Shown: positions 1-5,672, counted from the stretch's first letter. The stretch: 6,217 nucleotides of DNA from Kiritimatiellia bacterium (GCA_017629455.1 JAGBXE010000152.1:1-6217); one strand, 5' to 3'. Numbers and translations are program-made. Notes: generated from the letters alone by a model not told the origin.

Positions 1-188
1 GCGTCGGAGGCCACGTTTGGCGCAAGGAGCTTTCGCAGAAACTTATTTCTCTTCAGCGCCCCGACGGAAGCTGGGCGAATGAGAACAACCGTTTCTGGGA
101 ATCGGATCGCGTTTTGTGTACTTCGTTTGCGATGATTGCATTGGACTGTTGCCGCGCTAAAGGTGCATCTAATGCGCAGGCAAAGTGA
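1..188 (+). CDS. C-terminal end of a prenyltransferase/squalene-oxidase-repeat protein (5' partial)
   Basis: The reading frame beginning at base 3 is open from the left edge and ends at TGA 186-188, giving 61 residues. It contains one clear QW-type repeat: a tryptophan-bearing segment (VWRKELSQKLISLQ) running into QRPDGSW, which fits the Q-x3-G-x-W core of squalene-hopene cyclase and prenyltransferase alpha/alpha-barrel repeats. The following FWESDRVLCTSFAMIALDCC resembles the E-x-D-x-x-L-x-T-x-x-A-x-x-A-L helix that normally closes such a repeat. The family includes triterpene cyclases and many bacterial proteins of unknown function that share only the fold. The catalytic region lies outside the window, so enzyme activity cannot be claimed. 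The tail after the repeat is short and polar. The stop codon overlaps or nearly abuts the start of miaA, so the two are probably co-transcribed. Recognition of the repeat is fairly secure; the specific function is unknown. Confidence 0.72.
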   Translation, partial: VGGHVWRKELSQKLISLQRPDGSWANENNRFWESDRVLCTSFAMIALDCCRAKGASNAQAK

Positions 189-190
189 AA

Positions 191-868
191 ATGCGTGAAG
201 CGTTTATATTGGCTGGCCCTACGGCCAGCGGAAAAAGCTCGATAGCCGCGGCGCTTGCGCGTGAGATGGGCGCGTACATATTAAGTGCCGATTCTATGAA
301 CGTATATTGCGGCATGGATGTCGGTACAGCCAAGCCCTCCGCCGAAGAGCGCGCAGAGTTTCATATGGGCGGAGTAGATCTTGTTACGCCTGCCGAGGAA
401 TTTTCGGCAGGAGAGTGGCTGCGTCGCGCAGAAGAGTGGGTTAAAAGCGTTCCTGAATCTACGCCTATAATTATCGTAGGCGGTACGGGATTATATTTCT
501 CTGCCTTGTTGCGTGGCCTTGATCGCAAGTGGGAAAAGCCGCCGCCAGCATATCCGGTTATTAAAATTGACCGCGCTAAAGTTCGCGAAAGGATTGCGTC
601 TAGGCTTAATGATATGTTTATTATGGGCCTTGAAGAAGAAAAACGCCGCCTTCACGCCGAGTATCCAGTCTTTTCGCGCACTGCCGCGTTGGCAATAGGC
701 TATCGAGAGGGTGATGACCGCGAGAAGATTTTAACGCGGACTTACCAGCTTGCCAAGCGTCAGGATACGTGGTTTAGGCACCAAGCTACGCCTATTTATG
801 TTGAACCTACGGTGGAATCTGTGCGCGAATGTTGGCAGAAACACGGCCCGTGGCAAGTGTTTAACTAG
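191..868 (+). CDS. miaA: tRNA dimethylallyltransferase MiaA, short form
   Basis: MiaA transfers a dimethylallyl group from DMAPP to N6 of A37 in tRNAs reading UNN codons, in the cytoplasm. Visible motifs (225-residue product, numbered from ATG 191) are the P-loop GPTASGKS at 9-16, ADSMNVYCGMDVGTAKP at 33-49 with the expected general-base Asp34, GGTGLY at 97-102, a GL-rich helix after about 145, and KRQDTWFR at 189-196. The family is usually around 300 residues. Here the segment between RGL (about 108-110) and YPVIKIDR (from 121) is about 10 residues instead of roughly 70, so most of the insertion domain that packs on the tRNA is missing. Both flanks stay in frame. The usual Gln of the DSMQVY motif is Asn37. 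The start is ambiguous: GTG 185 overlaps the upstream TGA as GTGA, while ATG 191 is 10 bases from a weak AGG (178-180). The family call is firm; full activity is uncertain. Confidence 0.9.
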   Translation: MREAFILAGPTASGKSSIAAALAREMGAYILSADSMNVYCGMDVGTAKPSAEERAEFHMGGVDLVTPAEEFSAGEWLRRAEEWVKSVPESTPIIIVGGTGLYFSALLRGLDRKWEKPPPAYPVIKIDRAKVRERIASRLNDMFIMGLEEEKRRLHAEYPVFSRTAALAIGYREGDDREKILTRTYQLAKRQDTWFRHQATPIYVEPTVESVRECWQKHGPWQVFN

Positions 869-1364
869 CGTTCGCCGCTTGGCCCGCTTTATTAAGGGTT
901 TTTAGCCAAATTGCAAGATTTGCGCAGGCTACGGCATCGTAAAGCCCATCATGCCAGGTCCGCCCCGGGATGTTTGGAACAAGATCAAAAAGTTCACAAA
1001 GCGCGCTTAAAGTGTAGTTTGGCAAGTTTGGGTACCTTGCCTTTGCTAGTTTTAGCGTATCAATCCAAGGCCCCCATTTAGTGAAGGGGGCTGTGCGCAC
1101 TAAAACTGTGCGCTCTGTTGCGGCGTTGTGCGCGGCAAGCGTCATTCCTTCAATAAAAGGCGCCCAAGTTTCGTAAGAGCTTAATAATGTTCCTAAAGCG
1201 TCCGATTCGTGCGCTCTTGGGGGGGCGCCTTCAACATCGAAAAAGAATTCATGCGTTTCAACAATGCATGAGTTACGTACTACGGCTAGGCCCAATTGCC
1301 ATGGTTCGTTCGTCTGAGCTGTACCGTAGGCGGTTGTTTCGAAGTCTATTGCAATAAAATTCAT
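861..1364 (-). CDS. DnaQ-like DEDDh-family 3'-5' exonuclease
   Basis: A 167-residue single-domain protein with the layout of the epsilon-subunit/RNase T exonuclease superfamily. Exo I is at the N-terminus, IAIDFETT, with metal ligands Asp7 and Glu9. Exo II is LAAHNAATERTVL, where Glu84 stands where most members have Asp. Asp102 begins the DTLKLAKARYPNLPNYTLSALCE segment typical of these proteins, and Exo III is WHDGLYDA with His138 and Asp143 at the usual five-residue spacing. No other domain (BRCT, UvrC-like or polymerase) is attached, so it is probably a stand-alone nuclease in DNA repair or RNA processing; the substrate cannot be read from sequence. The start ATG (1362-1364) places the conserved beta strand at residue 2, as is usual. 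No Shine-Dalgarno sequence precedes it, and a promoter-like pair lies just upstream. The gene ends inside the last codons of the convergent miaA (8-base overlap). Confidence 0.85.
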   Translation of the reverse strand: MNFIAIDFETTAYGTAQTNEPWQLGLAVVRNSCIVETHEFFFDVEGAPPRAHESDALGTLLSSYETWAPFIEGMTLAAHNAATERTVLVRTAPFTKWGPWIDTLKLAKARYPNLPNYTLSALCELFDLVPNIPGRTWHDGLYDAVACANLAIWLKTLNKAGQAANAS

Positions 1365-1378
1365 CTTAAATCGTTATA

Positions 1379-1408
1379 ATTGTATCATTTCTATGTGTTA
1401 TTAGTCAA
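1379..1408 (-). promoter_or_regulatory. Predicted sigma70-type promoter of the exonuclease gene
   Basis: On the minus strand TTGACT (1408-1403) is followed after 18 bases by TACAAT (1384-1379), each one mismatch or close to the -35 and -10 consensus. A start of transcription about seven bases after the -10 would fall near 1372, leaving only about 8 bases before the ATG at 1364. That leader (around CGATTTAAG) has no Shine-Dalgarno sequence, so the mRNA would be leaderless or nearly so. This is inferred from sequence only. Confidence 0.5.
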
Positions 1409-1434
1409 ATGTCGCATTTTTTGGGGCTGCCTAC

Positions 1435-1463
1435 TTGCACAGGGGGCAGTAGTTTTGTATAAT
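1435..1463 (+). promoter_or_regulatory. Predicted sigma70-type promoter of the fabH operon
   Basis: TTGCAC (1435-1440) and a perfect TATAAT (1458-1463) are separated by 17 bases. The -10 box ends only 9 bases before the fabH ATG at 1473, so transcription should begin at about 1469-1473, at or next to the A of the start codon. This predicts a leaderless fabH mRNA, in keeping with the absence of a Shine-Dalgarno sequence directly before that ATG. The -35 match is modest (TTG only); the -10 and spacing are strong. A five-base inverted repeat (CTGCC 1427-1431, GGCAG 1445-1449) brackets the -35 and could be a regulator site, though this is weak. Confidence 0.55.
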
Positions 1464-1472
1464 ATCGCACAT

Positions 1473-2495
1473 ATGGCTATAAAAGTTCTAGGAACGGGTA
1501 GTTACCTTCCTCCGAAGGTAGTCACGAATGAAGACATTGCGGCGGTACTTGATACATCCGACGAATGGATTTTTTCTCATACAGGAATCCGTGCAAGACA
1601 CGTCGCCGAAGACGGCGAGACGACTTCGACGATGGCGGCGAAGGCGGCTAAGGCTGCCCTCGAAATGGCCGGTGTTGCCCCTGAAGAAATCGGGCTCATC
1701 GTCCTTGCCACGTCCACGCCCGATTATATGACGTTCCCGTCTACGGCATGTGTCGTCCAAGATATGCTTGGGTGCGAGAATGCTGGCGCGTTCGATTTGC
1801 AGGCGGCATGTGCCGGGTTTATTTACGCTCTCGAGCAGGCTCGCGGGTTTGTAAATTTCTATCCCGACAAGAAGGCGCTCGTTATTGGTTCTGAGTGCCT
1901 AACTAGGATACTTGACTGGACCGACCGCTCTTCGTGTATTCTTTTCGGCGATGGCGCAGGCGCTCTTGTTATTGGAAACGACGAAGCTCCTGGCATTGCC
2001 TCGACAAAGACGACGGCGCACACGATTCTCGGTGCCGACGGCAAGGGGCAAGCTTTCATCATGCGCACAGGCGGAACCCGCGATGCGCTGCCGCTTGATC
2101 CTACAACTGGCATACCTGTAAAGCCTGAGCCGATTTCGCCCAAGCTTACGCTCCAAGGCCACGACGTGTTTGCTTTTGCAGTTCGCAAGTTGTCGAAGGT
2201 TGTCGGGGATCTTTGCGAGAAGCTTTGCACTACTCCAAGTCAGCTTGACCGCGTTTTCGCGCATCAGGCCAACGGGCGCATTATCGAAGCTACTGCCCGC
2301 CGCATGAAGCTGCCGCTTGAGAAATTCTGGCTTAACCTTGAAACGACGGCAAATACGTCGGCGGCATCCGTGCCTATTTCGCTTGATCAGGCTGTTCGTG
2401 CTGGCGAGCTGAAAGAGGGCATGAACATTGTAATGGTCGGTTTCGGCGCCGGTTTAACCTATGCTGGAACTTATTGCCAGTGGCCAAACCTTTGA
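1473..2495 (+). CDS. fabH: 3-oxoacyl-[acyl-carrier-protein] synthase III (FabH)
   Basis: FabH starts type II fatty acid synthesis by condensing an acyl-CoA, usually acetyl-CoA, with malonyl-ACP in the cytoplasm. The 340-residue product shows the full catalytic triad: Cys113 in LQAACAGF, His264 in FAHQANGRII and Asn294 in TTANTSAAS. It also has the N-terminal IKVLGTGSYLPP, the SDEWIFSHTGIRAR loop and the C-terminal GFGAGLTYAG. Compared with E. coli FabH (Cys112, His244, Asn274) there are about 20 extra residues between Cys and His, around GGTRDALPLDPTTGIPVKPEP, a place where the family varies. ATG 1473 is chosen because it puts the first conserved strand at residue 2. No Shine-Dalgarno sequence directly precedes it, and a TATAAT lies 9 bases upstream, so it may be translated leaderless. 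The alternative is in-frame TTG 1455, 8 bases after AGGGGG (1441-1446), adding six residues. It is the first gene of the fab cluster. Confidence 0.96.
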   Translation: MAIKVLGTGSYLPPKVVTNEDIAAVLDTSDEWIFSHTGIRARHVAEDGETTSTMAAKAAKAALEMAGVAPEEIGLIVLATSTPDYMTFPSTACVVQDMLGCENAGAFDLQAACAGFIYALEQARGFVNFYPDKKALVIGSECLTRILDWTDRSSCILFGDGAGALVIGNDEAPGIASTKTTAHTILGADGKGQAFIMRTGGTRDALPLDPTTGIPVKPEPISPKLTLQGHDVFAFAVRKLSKVVGDLCEKLCTTPSQLDRVFAHQANGRIIEATARRMKLPLEKFWLNLETTANTSAASVPISLDQAVRAGELKEGMNIVMVGFGAGLTYAGTYCQWPNL

Positions 2496-2513
2496 TATTT
2501 TGGGAGGAACGAC

Positions 2514-3797
2514 ATGAAAAAAGTAATGGTGACGGGAATCGGAATGCTCTGCGCGAACGGCAATGGCAAAGAGGCCGTTTGGGAGTCGATTAAAGCCGGA
2601 ACGCCGGGCATTACCCGCATAACGAAGTTTGACGCATCGCGCTGCACGTGTCAGGTTGCCGGAGAGGTAAAGGGTTTCCAGGAGTACGCTATAGGCGGCG
2701 GATTGCTTGATAAGCGCGAGGCGCGCCATATGGCGCTTTTTGCCCAGTACGCGGTTGCCGCGGCGGTCGAGGCTTGGCGCGATGCCGGCTTTACCGACGA
2801 AAACAAGCCCGACATGGATCGTGTAGGCACGCTCATCGGTAACGGAATCGGTGGGCTTGAGGTGACTGGCGAGAGCTATAAGACGCTTTTTGATCGCGGC
2901 CCCGACAGGCTTTCGCCTCTTGCTATTCCTGAACTTATCGCCAACGAAGCGGCGGGCAACGTGTCCATAGCGCTCGGCGCGAAGGGGCCTGCGCAGGTTG
3001 TCGTTACGGCCTGCGCGAGCGGCACCGACGCTCTCGGTTTCGCGCTCGATATGATCCGCGCTGGCCGCGCCGATGTCGTGGTCGCCGGCGGCTCCGAGGC
3101 GGCGATTCTCGAGTTCGCGGTGGGCGGCTTCATGAAGATGCGCGCGCTTGCCACGAAGTTCAACGATACGCCAGAAAAATCTTCGCGTCCGTTCAACGCC
3201 GACCGTGACGGTTTCGTCATGGGCGAAGGCGCGGCGGTACTCGTTCTTGAATCAGAAGAACACGCGAAAGCTCGCGGGGCGCGTACCTACTGCGAACTCG
3301 CCGGCTACGGCGCGACGAGCGACGCTTATCACATCACGGCTCCCGATCCGTCCGGCGACGGCGCGGTGAAGGCTATTGAAATCGCGCTTAAAGACGCTGG
3401 CGTCGAAGACCGTTCCACGGTCGACTACATCAACGCGCACGGCACGTCGACCCACCTCAACGACCAGATGGAGACGAAAGCCTTCAAGCGTATCTTCGGT
3501 GAAGAGGGCGCGAAGAAGATTAATATCTCGTCCACGAAGTCGATGCACGGGCATCTGCTCGGCGCGGCAGGCGCGATTGAGGCGGCCATTACGGCGCTTG
3601 CGATCCACGAGGGATTCGTTCCTCCGACGATCAACTATGAAAATCCAGATCTTGAAGTCGACGCGGAAAAGGGCGAGACGCCTCTCGACCTCAACTACAC
3701 TCCGAATGTCGGCGTAAAGCGCGACATCCGTGTCGCCATTTCGAGTTCTCTCGGTTTTGGCGGGCACAACGGCATTCTCGTTCTGAAGAAAGCGTGA
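2514..3797 (+). CDS. fabF: 3-oxoacyl-[acyl-carrier-protein] synthase II (FabF)
   Basis: FabF is the elongating condensing enzyme of type II fatty acid synthesis. It joins acyl-ACP and malonyl-ACP to 3-oxoacyl-ACP. The 427-residue product is slightly longer than the usual 410 or so and complete. The Cys-His-His set is present: nucleophile Cys167 in VVTACASGTDALG, His309 in INAHGTSTHLND, and His347 with Lys342 in STKSMHGHLLGAAGAIEA. The C-terminal gate loop SSLGFGGHNG is at 411-420, and MVTGIGMLCANG begins the protein. The residue between SM and GH is His345, where E. coli has Thr. FabF and FabB cannot be separated with full certainty by eye, but the length, motifs and position next to fabH favour FabF. 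A strong Shine-Dalgarno GGGAGGA (2502-2508) sits five bases before the ATG, 18 bases after fabH. The coding sequence is visibly richer in GCG, CTC and ACG codons than miaA, as in a highly expressed gene. Confidence 0.95.
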   Translation: MKKVMVTGIGMLCANGNGKEAVWESIKAGTPGITRITKFDASRCTCQVAGEVKGFQEYAIGGGLLDKREARHMALFAQYAVAAAVEAWRDAGFTDENKPDMDRVGTLIGNGIGGLEVTGESYKTLFDRGPDRLSPLAIPELIANEAAGNVSIALGAKGPAQVVVTACASGTDALGFALDMIRAGRADVVVAGGSEAAILEFAVGGFMKMRALATKFNDTPEKSSRPFNADRDGFVMGEGAAVLVLESEEHAKARGARTYCELAGYGATSDAYHITAPDPSGDGAVKAIEIALKDAGVEDRSTVDYINAHGTSTHLNDQMETKAFKRIFGEEGAKKINISSTKSMHGHLLGAAGAIEAAITALAIHEGFVPPTINYENPDLEVDAEKGETPLDLNYTPNVGVKRDIRVAISSSLGFGGHNGILVLKKA

Positions 3798-3837
3798 GCC
3801 TTAAATCTGGGCAAGATTATAAAGAGGCAGGAAGCTT

Positions 3838-4326
3838 ATGGAGATTCCAGTTTTTAAGAATGTCTACAATCTGAGCGGAGAAAGTCTCCTTCCGCACAGA
3901 CCGCCGTTTCTCTTTGTCGACAAGCTCATTTCGGCCGATGAGACTGGGGCGGTAGGCGAGTACACCTACACAGCCGAGAAGAACGATTTCGTCAAAGGGC
4001 ACTTCCCCGATTACCCTGTAGTTCCGGGTGTTGTGCTTATCGAGTCGATGGCCCAGGTGGCAGGCGCAGCGGTCGTTGCCCGCGGCGTTCTTGGCCCTCG
4101 CGCTACGTTTGCGCTTGCTGCGGTTGACGAGGCCCGTTTCAGGCATTCGTTCCGCCCGGGCGACAAGCTCGTTACAGTAGTTGAGGCAATGCGCGAGCGC
4201 GTTCCGCTTGGGGTGTATCGCTTCAAGGGTTATTTGAACGGCCAGCCCGACGAGAAGGGTTTGCCTGCGGCAGAGTGTGTCGTTAAGTGCATGTTGGGCG
4301 ACGGCGGCAAGCAACCAGGAGCTTAA
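3838..4326 (+). CDS. fabZ: 3-hydroxyacyl-[acyl-carrier-protein] dehydratase FabZ
   Basis: FabZ removes water from 3-hydroxyacyl-ACP to give trans-2-enoyl-ACP in each fatty acid elongation cycle; it is a soluble hotdog-fold enzyme. In the 162-residue product the signature LPHRPPFLFVDKLI is at 18-31. The active-site helix region is KGHFPDYPVVPGVVLIESMAQ, with catalytic His55 and Glu69 and the conserved glycine 64. The segment VDEARFRHSFRPGDKL (96-111) is the usual F-x-x-x-V-x-PGD region. The length is normal apart from a few extra residues at each end. AGGAAG (3829-3834) lies three bases before the ATG, with a second GAGG (3824-3827) ten bases away. It follows fabF by 40 bases and precedes hisD by 36, so it is very probably in the same transcript. 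FabA is excluded because the length and the Glu of the H...E pair fit FabZ. Confidence 0.95.
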   Translation: MEIPVFKNVYNLSGESLLPHRPPFLFVDKLISADETGAVGEYTYTAEKNDFVKGHFPDYPVVPGVVLIESMAQVAGAAVVARGVLGPRATFALAAVDEARFRHSFRPGDKLVTVVEAMRERVPLGVYRFKGYLNGQPDEKGLPAAECVVKCMLGDGGKQPGA

Positions 4327-4362
4327 TGGCGCATTGCTCAAGCGTGTTAGGCTGGAGGGATT

Positions 4363-5646
4363 ATGATTCGCATTGTTGAGGCGGGTGACGCTCGCGTAGC
4401 AAAGTTTAATGCGCGCCCGGCGTTTCCTGAAGAGGCCGAGAAGGCAGCTGCCGAAGTTCTTGCAGAGATAAAGCGCGGCGGCGATGCTGCCGTGATTTCG
4501 GCGGTCGCGAAATATGAAGGCTTTAAGGCAGCAAAGGCATCGGAGCTTAAGGTTTCGCTTGCTGATTGCAGTACCGACGGTATACCGCGTGCAACTTTGC
4601 GCGCCGTAGCCGATGCTCATCGCCGCGTCCTTAAGTTTTCTAAGGCTTCGCTTAGGGCTGCGTGGAGCATGAAAACTCCGCGCGGCGGTTCGGCAGGTGA
4701 GTTTTTCTCTCCGATGGATCGCGTTGGCGTTTATATTCCTGGCGGTACTGCGCCTTTAGCGTCTACGGCCGTGATGACCGTCACCCTTGCTAAAGCGGCA
4801 GGTGTAAAGGAAATTGTAGCGTGTACGCCAGCAGGGCGCGACGGACGCGTAAATCCTGTTCTCCTTTACGCTCTTAAGCTTGCGGGTGCTACTGAAATTT
4901 ATCGCGTGGGCGGCATTCAGGCTGTCGGCATGATGGCCTTCGGCACGAAGACGTGCCGCAAGGTTCAGAAAATAGCTGGCCCTGGCAATGCTTATGTTAC
5001 GGCCGCTAAGCGCCAGGTTTACGGTTATGTCGCTATCGATCAGGTGGCAGGCCCGAGTGAAATTGCAGTCTTAACCGACGGCAGCGTTGATGTCAGGTGG
5101 ATTGCCGCCGATCTTCTTTCGCAGGCCGAGCACGGAAGCGGGTGGGAAAAATCGCTTTGTGTCTGCACAAGCCATGAGCAGGCGCAAGCAATCCGCGATG
5201 AGGTTCTTCGCCAAACTAAGTCGCTTTCGCGCCGCAATTTGATTGAGCGCATAATCGACCGCGACGGGATTCTTATCGTCGTTGCCGCCGACACTGTTTC
5301 GGGGCTTGAGGTAGTCAATCGTTTTGCTCCTGAGCATTTCGAGATAATGACTAAAGACGCTAAGCGCCTTCTTAAGGGTGTAAGGTCTGCAGGGGCGGTG
5401 TTTGTCGGCCCTTGGACGCCTGAATCTGCTGGTGATTTTGTCGCGGGCCCGAGCCACGTCCTTCCTACAGGAGGGGCGGCAAATATGTTTAACGGGCTTT
5501 CCCCCGATGATTTCCGTCGTCGCCACAGCTTTGTGGCGTTCACAAAGGGCGATCTTGCCGAAACGCGCTCGACAATCGAGGCATTTGCCGAGGTTGAAGG
5601 GCTTGATGCGCACGGTCGTGCTGCGACGGTTAGATTTGAGAAATAA
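4363..5646 (+). CDS. hisD: Histidinol dehydrogenase HisD
   Basis: HisD performs the last two steps of histidine biosynthesis, oxidising L-histidinol to L-histidine with two NAD and a bound zinc. The 427-residue product has the normal length. Zinc-ligand equivalents are Gln254 and His257 in LLSQAEHG, Asp358 in ESAGDF and His417 in LDAHGRA. The catalytic Glu-His pair is Glu324-His325 in FAPEHFE. The signatures RVGVYIPGGTAPLASTAVM, VGGIQAVGMMAFGT, KIAGPGNAYVTAAKRQV and IDQVAGPSEIAVL follow in the expected order. With every active-site residue kept, a true HisD is more likely than a repurposed paralogue. A GGAGGG Shine-Dalgarno sequence (4354-4359) stands three bases before the ATG. No other his gene is in the window, and the gene follows fabZ by 36 bases, suggesting read-through from the fab promoter. 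The codon mix looks closer to miaA than to fabF. Confidence 0.96.
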   Translation: MIRIVEAGDARVAKFNARPAFPEEAEKAAAEVLAEIKRGGDAAVISAVAKYEGFKAAKASELKVSLADCSTDGIPRATLRAVADAHRRVLKFSKASLRAAWSMKTPRGGSAGEFFSPMDRVGVYIPGGTAPLASTAVMTVTLAKAAGVKEIVACTPAGRDGRVNPVLLYALKLAGATEIYRVGGIQAVGMMAFGTKTCRKVQKIAGPGNAYVTAAKRQVYGYVAIDQVAGPSEIAVLTDGSVDVRWIAADLLSQAEHGSGWEKSLCVCTSHEQAQAIRDEVLRQTKSLSRRNLIERIIDRDGILIVVAADTVSGLEVVNRFAPEHFEIMTKDAKRLLKGVRSAGAVFVGPWTPESAGDFVAGPSHVLPTGGAANMFNGLSPDDFRRRHSFVAFTKGDLAETRSTIEAFAEVEGLDAHGRAATVRFEK

Positions 5647-5650
5647 GCGC

Positions 5651-5668
5651 CCACTCATCCGGCAGTGG
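5651..5668. repeat. Short inverted repeat after hisD
   Basis: CCACT (5651-5655) and AGTGG (5664-5668) are perfect inverted arms of five bases around an 8-base loop, beginning four bases after the hisD stop. No T-run follows directly; the nearest, six Ts at 5689-5694, is about 20 bases further on. It is therefore not a standard intrinsic terminator. It might be an mRNA-stabilising hairpin, a processing site or chance. Confidence 0.3.
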
Positions 5669-5672
5669 AGAA

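Noticed and set aside
842..853. CACGGCCCGTG palindrome near the end of miaA as a minus-strand terminator
   Set aside because: Only four pairs with a three-base loop can form and just three Ts follow on the minus strand; it is within coding sequence and is likely chance.
883..903. Terminator-like CCC-GC-TT / AA-GGG stem followed by TTTTT after miaA
   Set aside because: The stem has only five pairs with a two-base bulge and lies inside the coding end of the exonuclease gene, so it is too weak to call as an intrinsic terminator.
1375..1380. A second plus-strand TATAAT upstream of fabH
   Set aside because: There is no acceptable -35 at 16-18 bases upstream, and the bases overlap the AT-rich region of the exonuclease promoter on the other strand.
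1380..1472. A 31-residue N-terminal extension of FabH from TTG 1380
   Set aside because: The extension covers both predicted promoters, includes the TATAAT, is not part of the family, and ATG 1473 places the conserved first strand where FabH proteins normally start. Its hydrophobic look (VVL, LLV) might suggest a signal peptide, but FabH is cytoplasmic.
3252..3767. A 171-codon minus-strand open frame within fabF
   Set aside because: The product is Arg- and Val-rich without a recognisable fold and lies opposite the active-site region of FabF; it is a shadow of the GC-rich coding strand.
3817..4620. A 267-codon open frame on the minus strand across fabZ and the start of hisD
   Set aside because: It is antisense to two genes with complete catalytic motifs, its product has no recognisable domain and is rich in Arg, Cys and Asn in a scattered way, and it has no plausible ribosome binding site. 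It reflects codon bias of the opposite strand.
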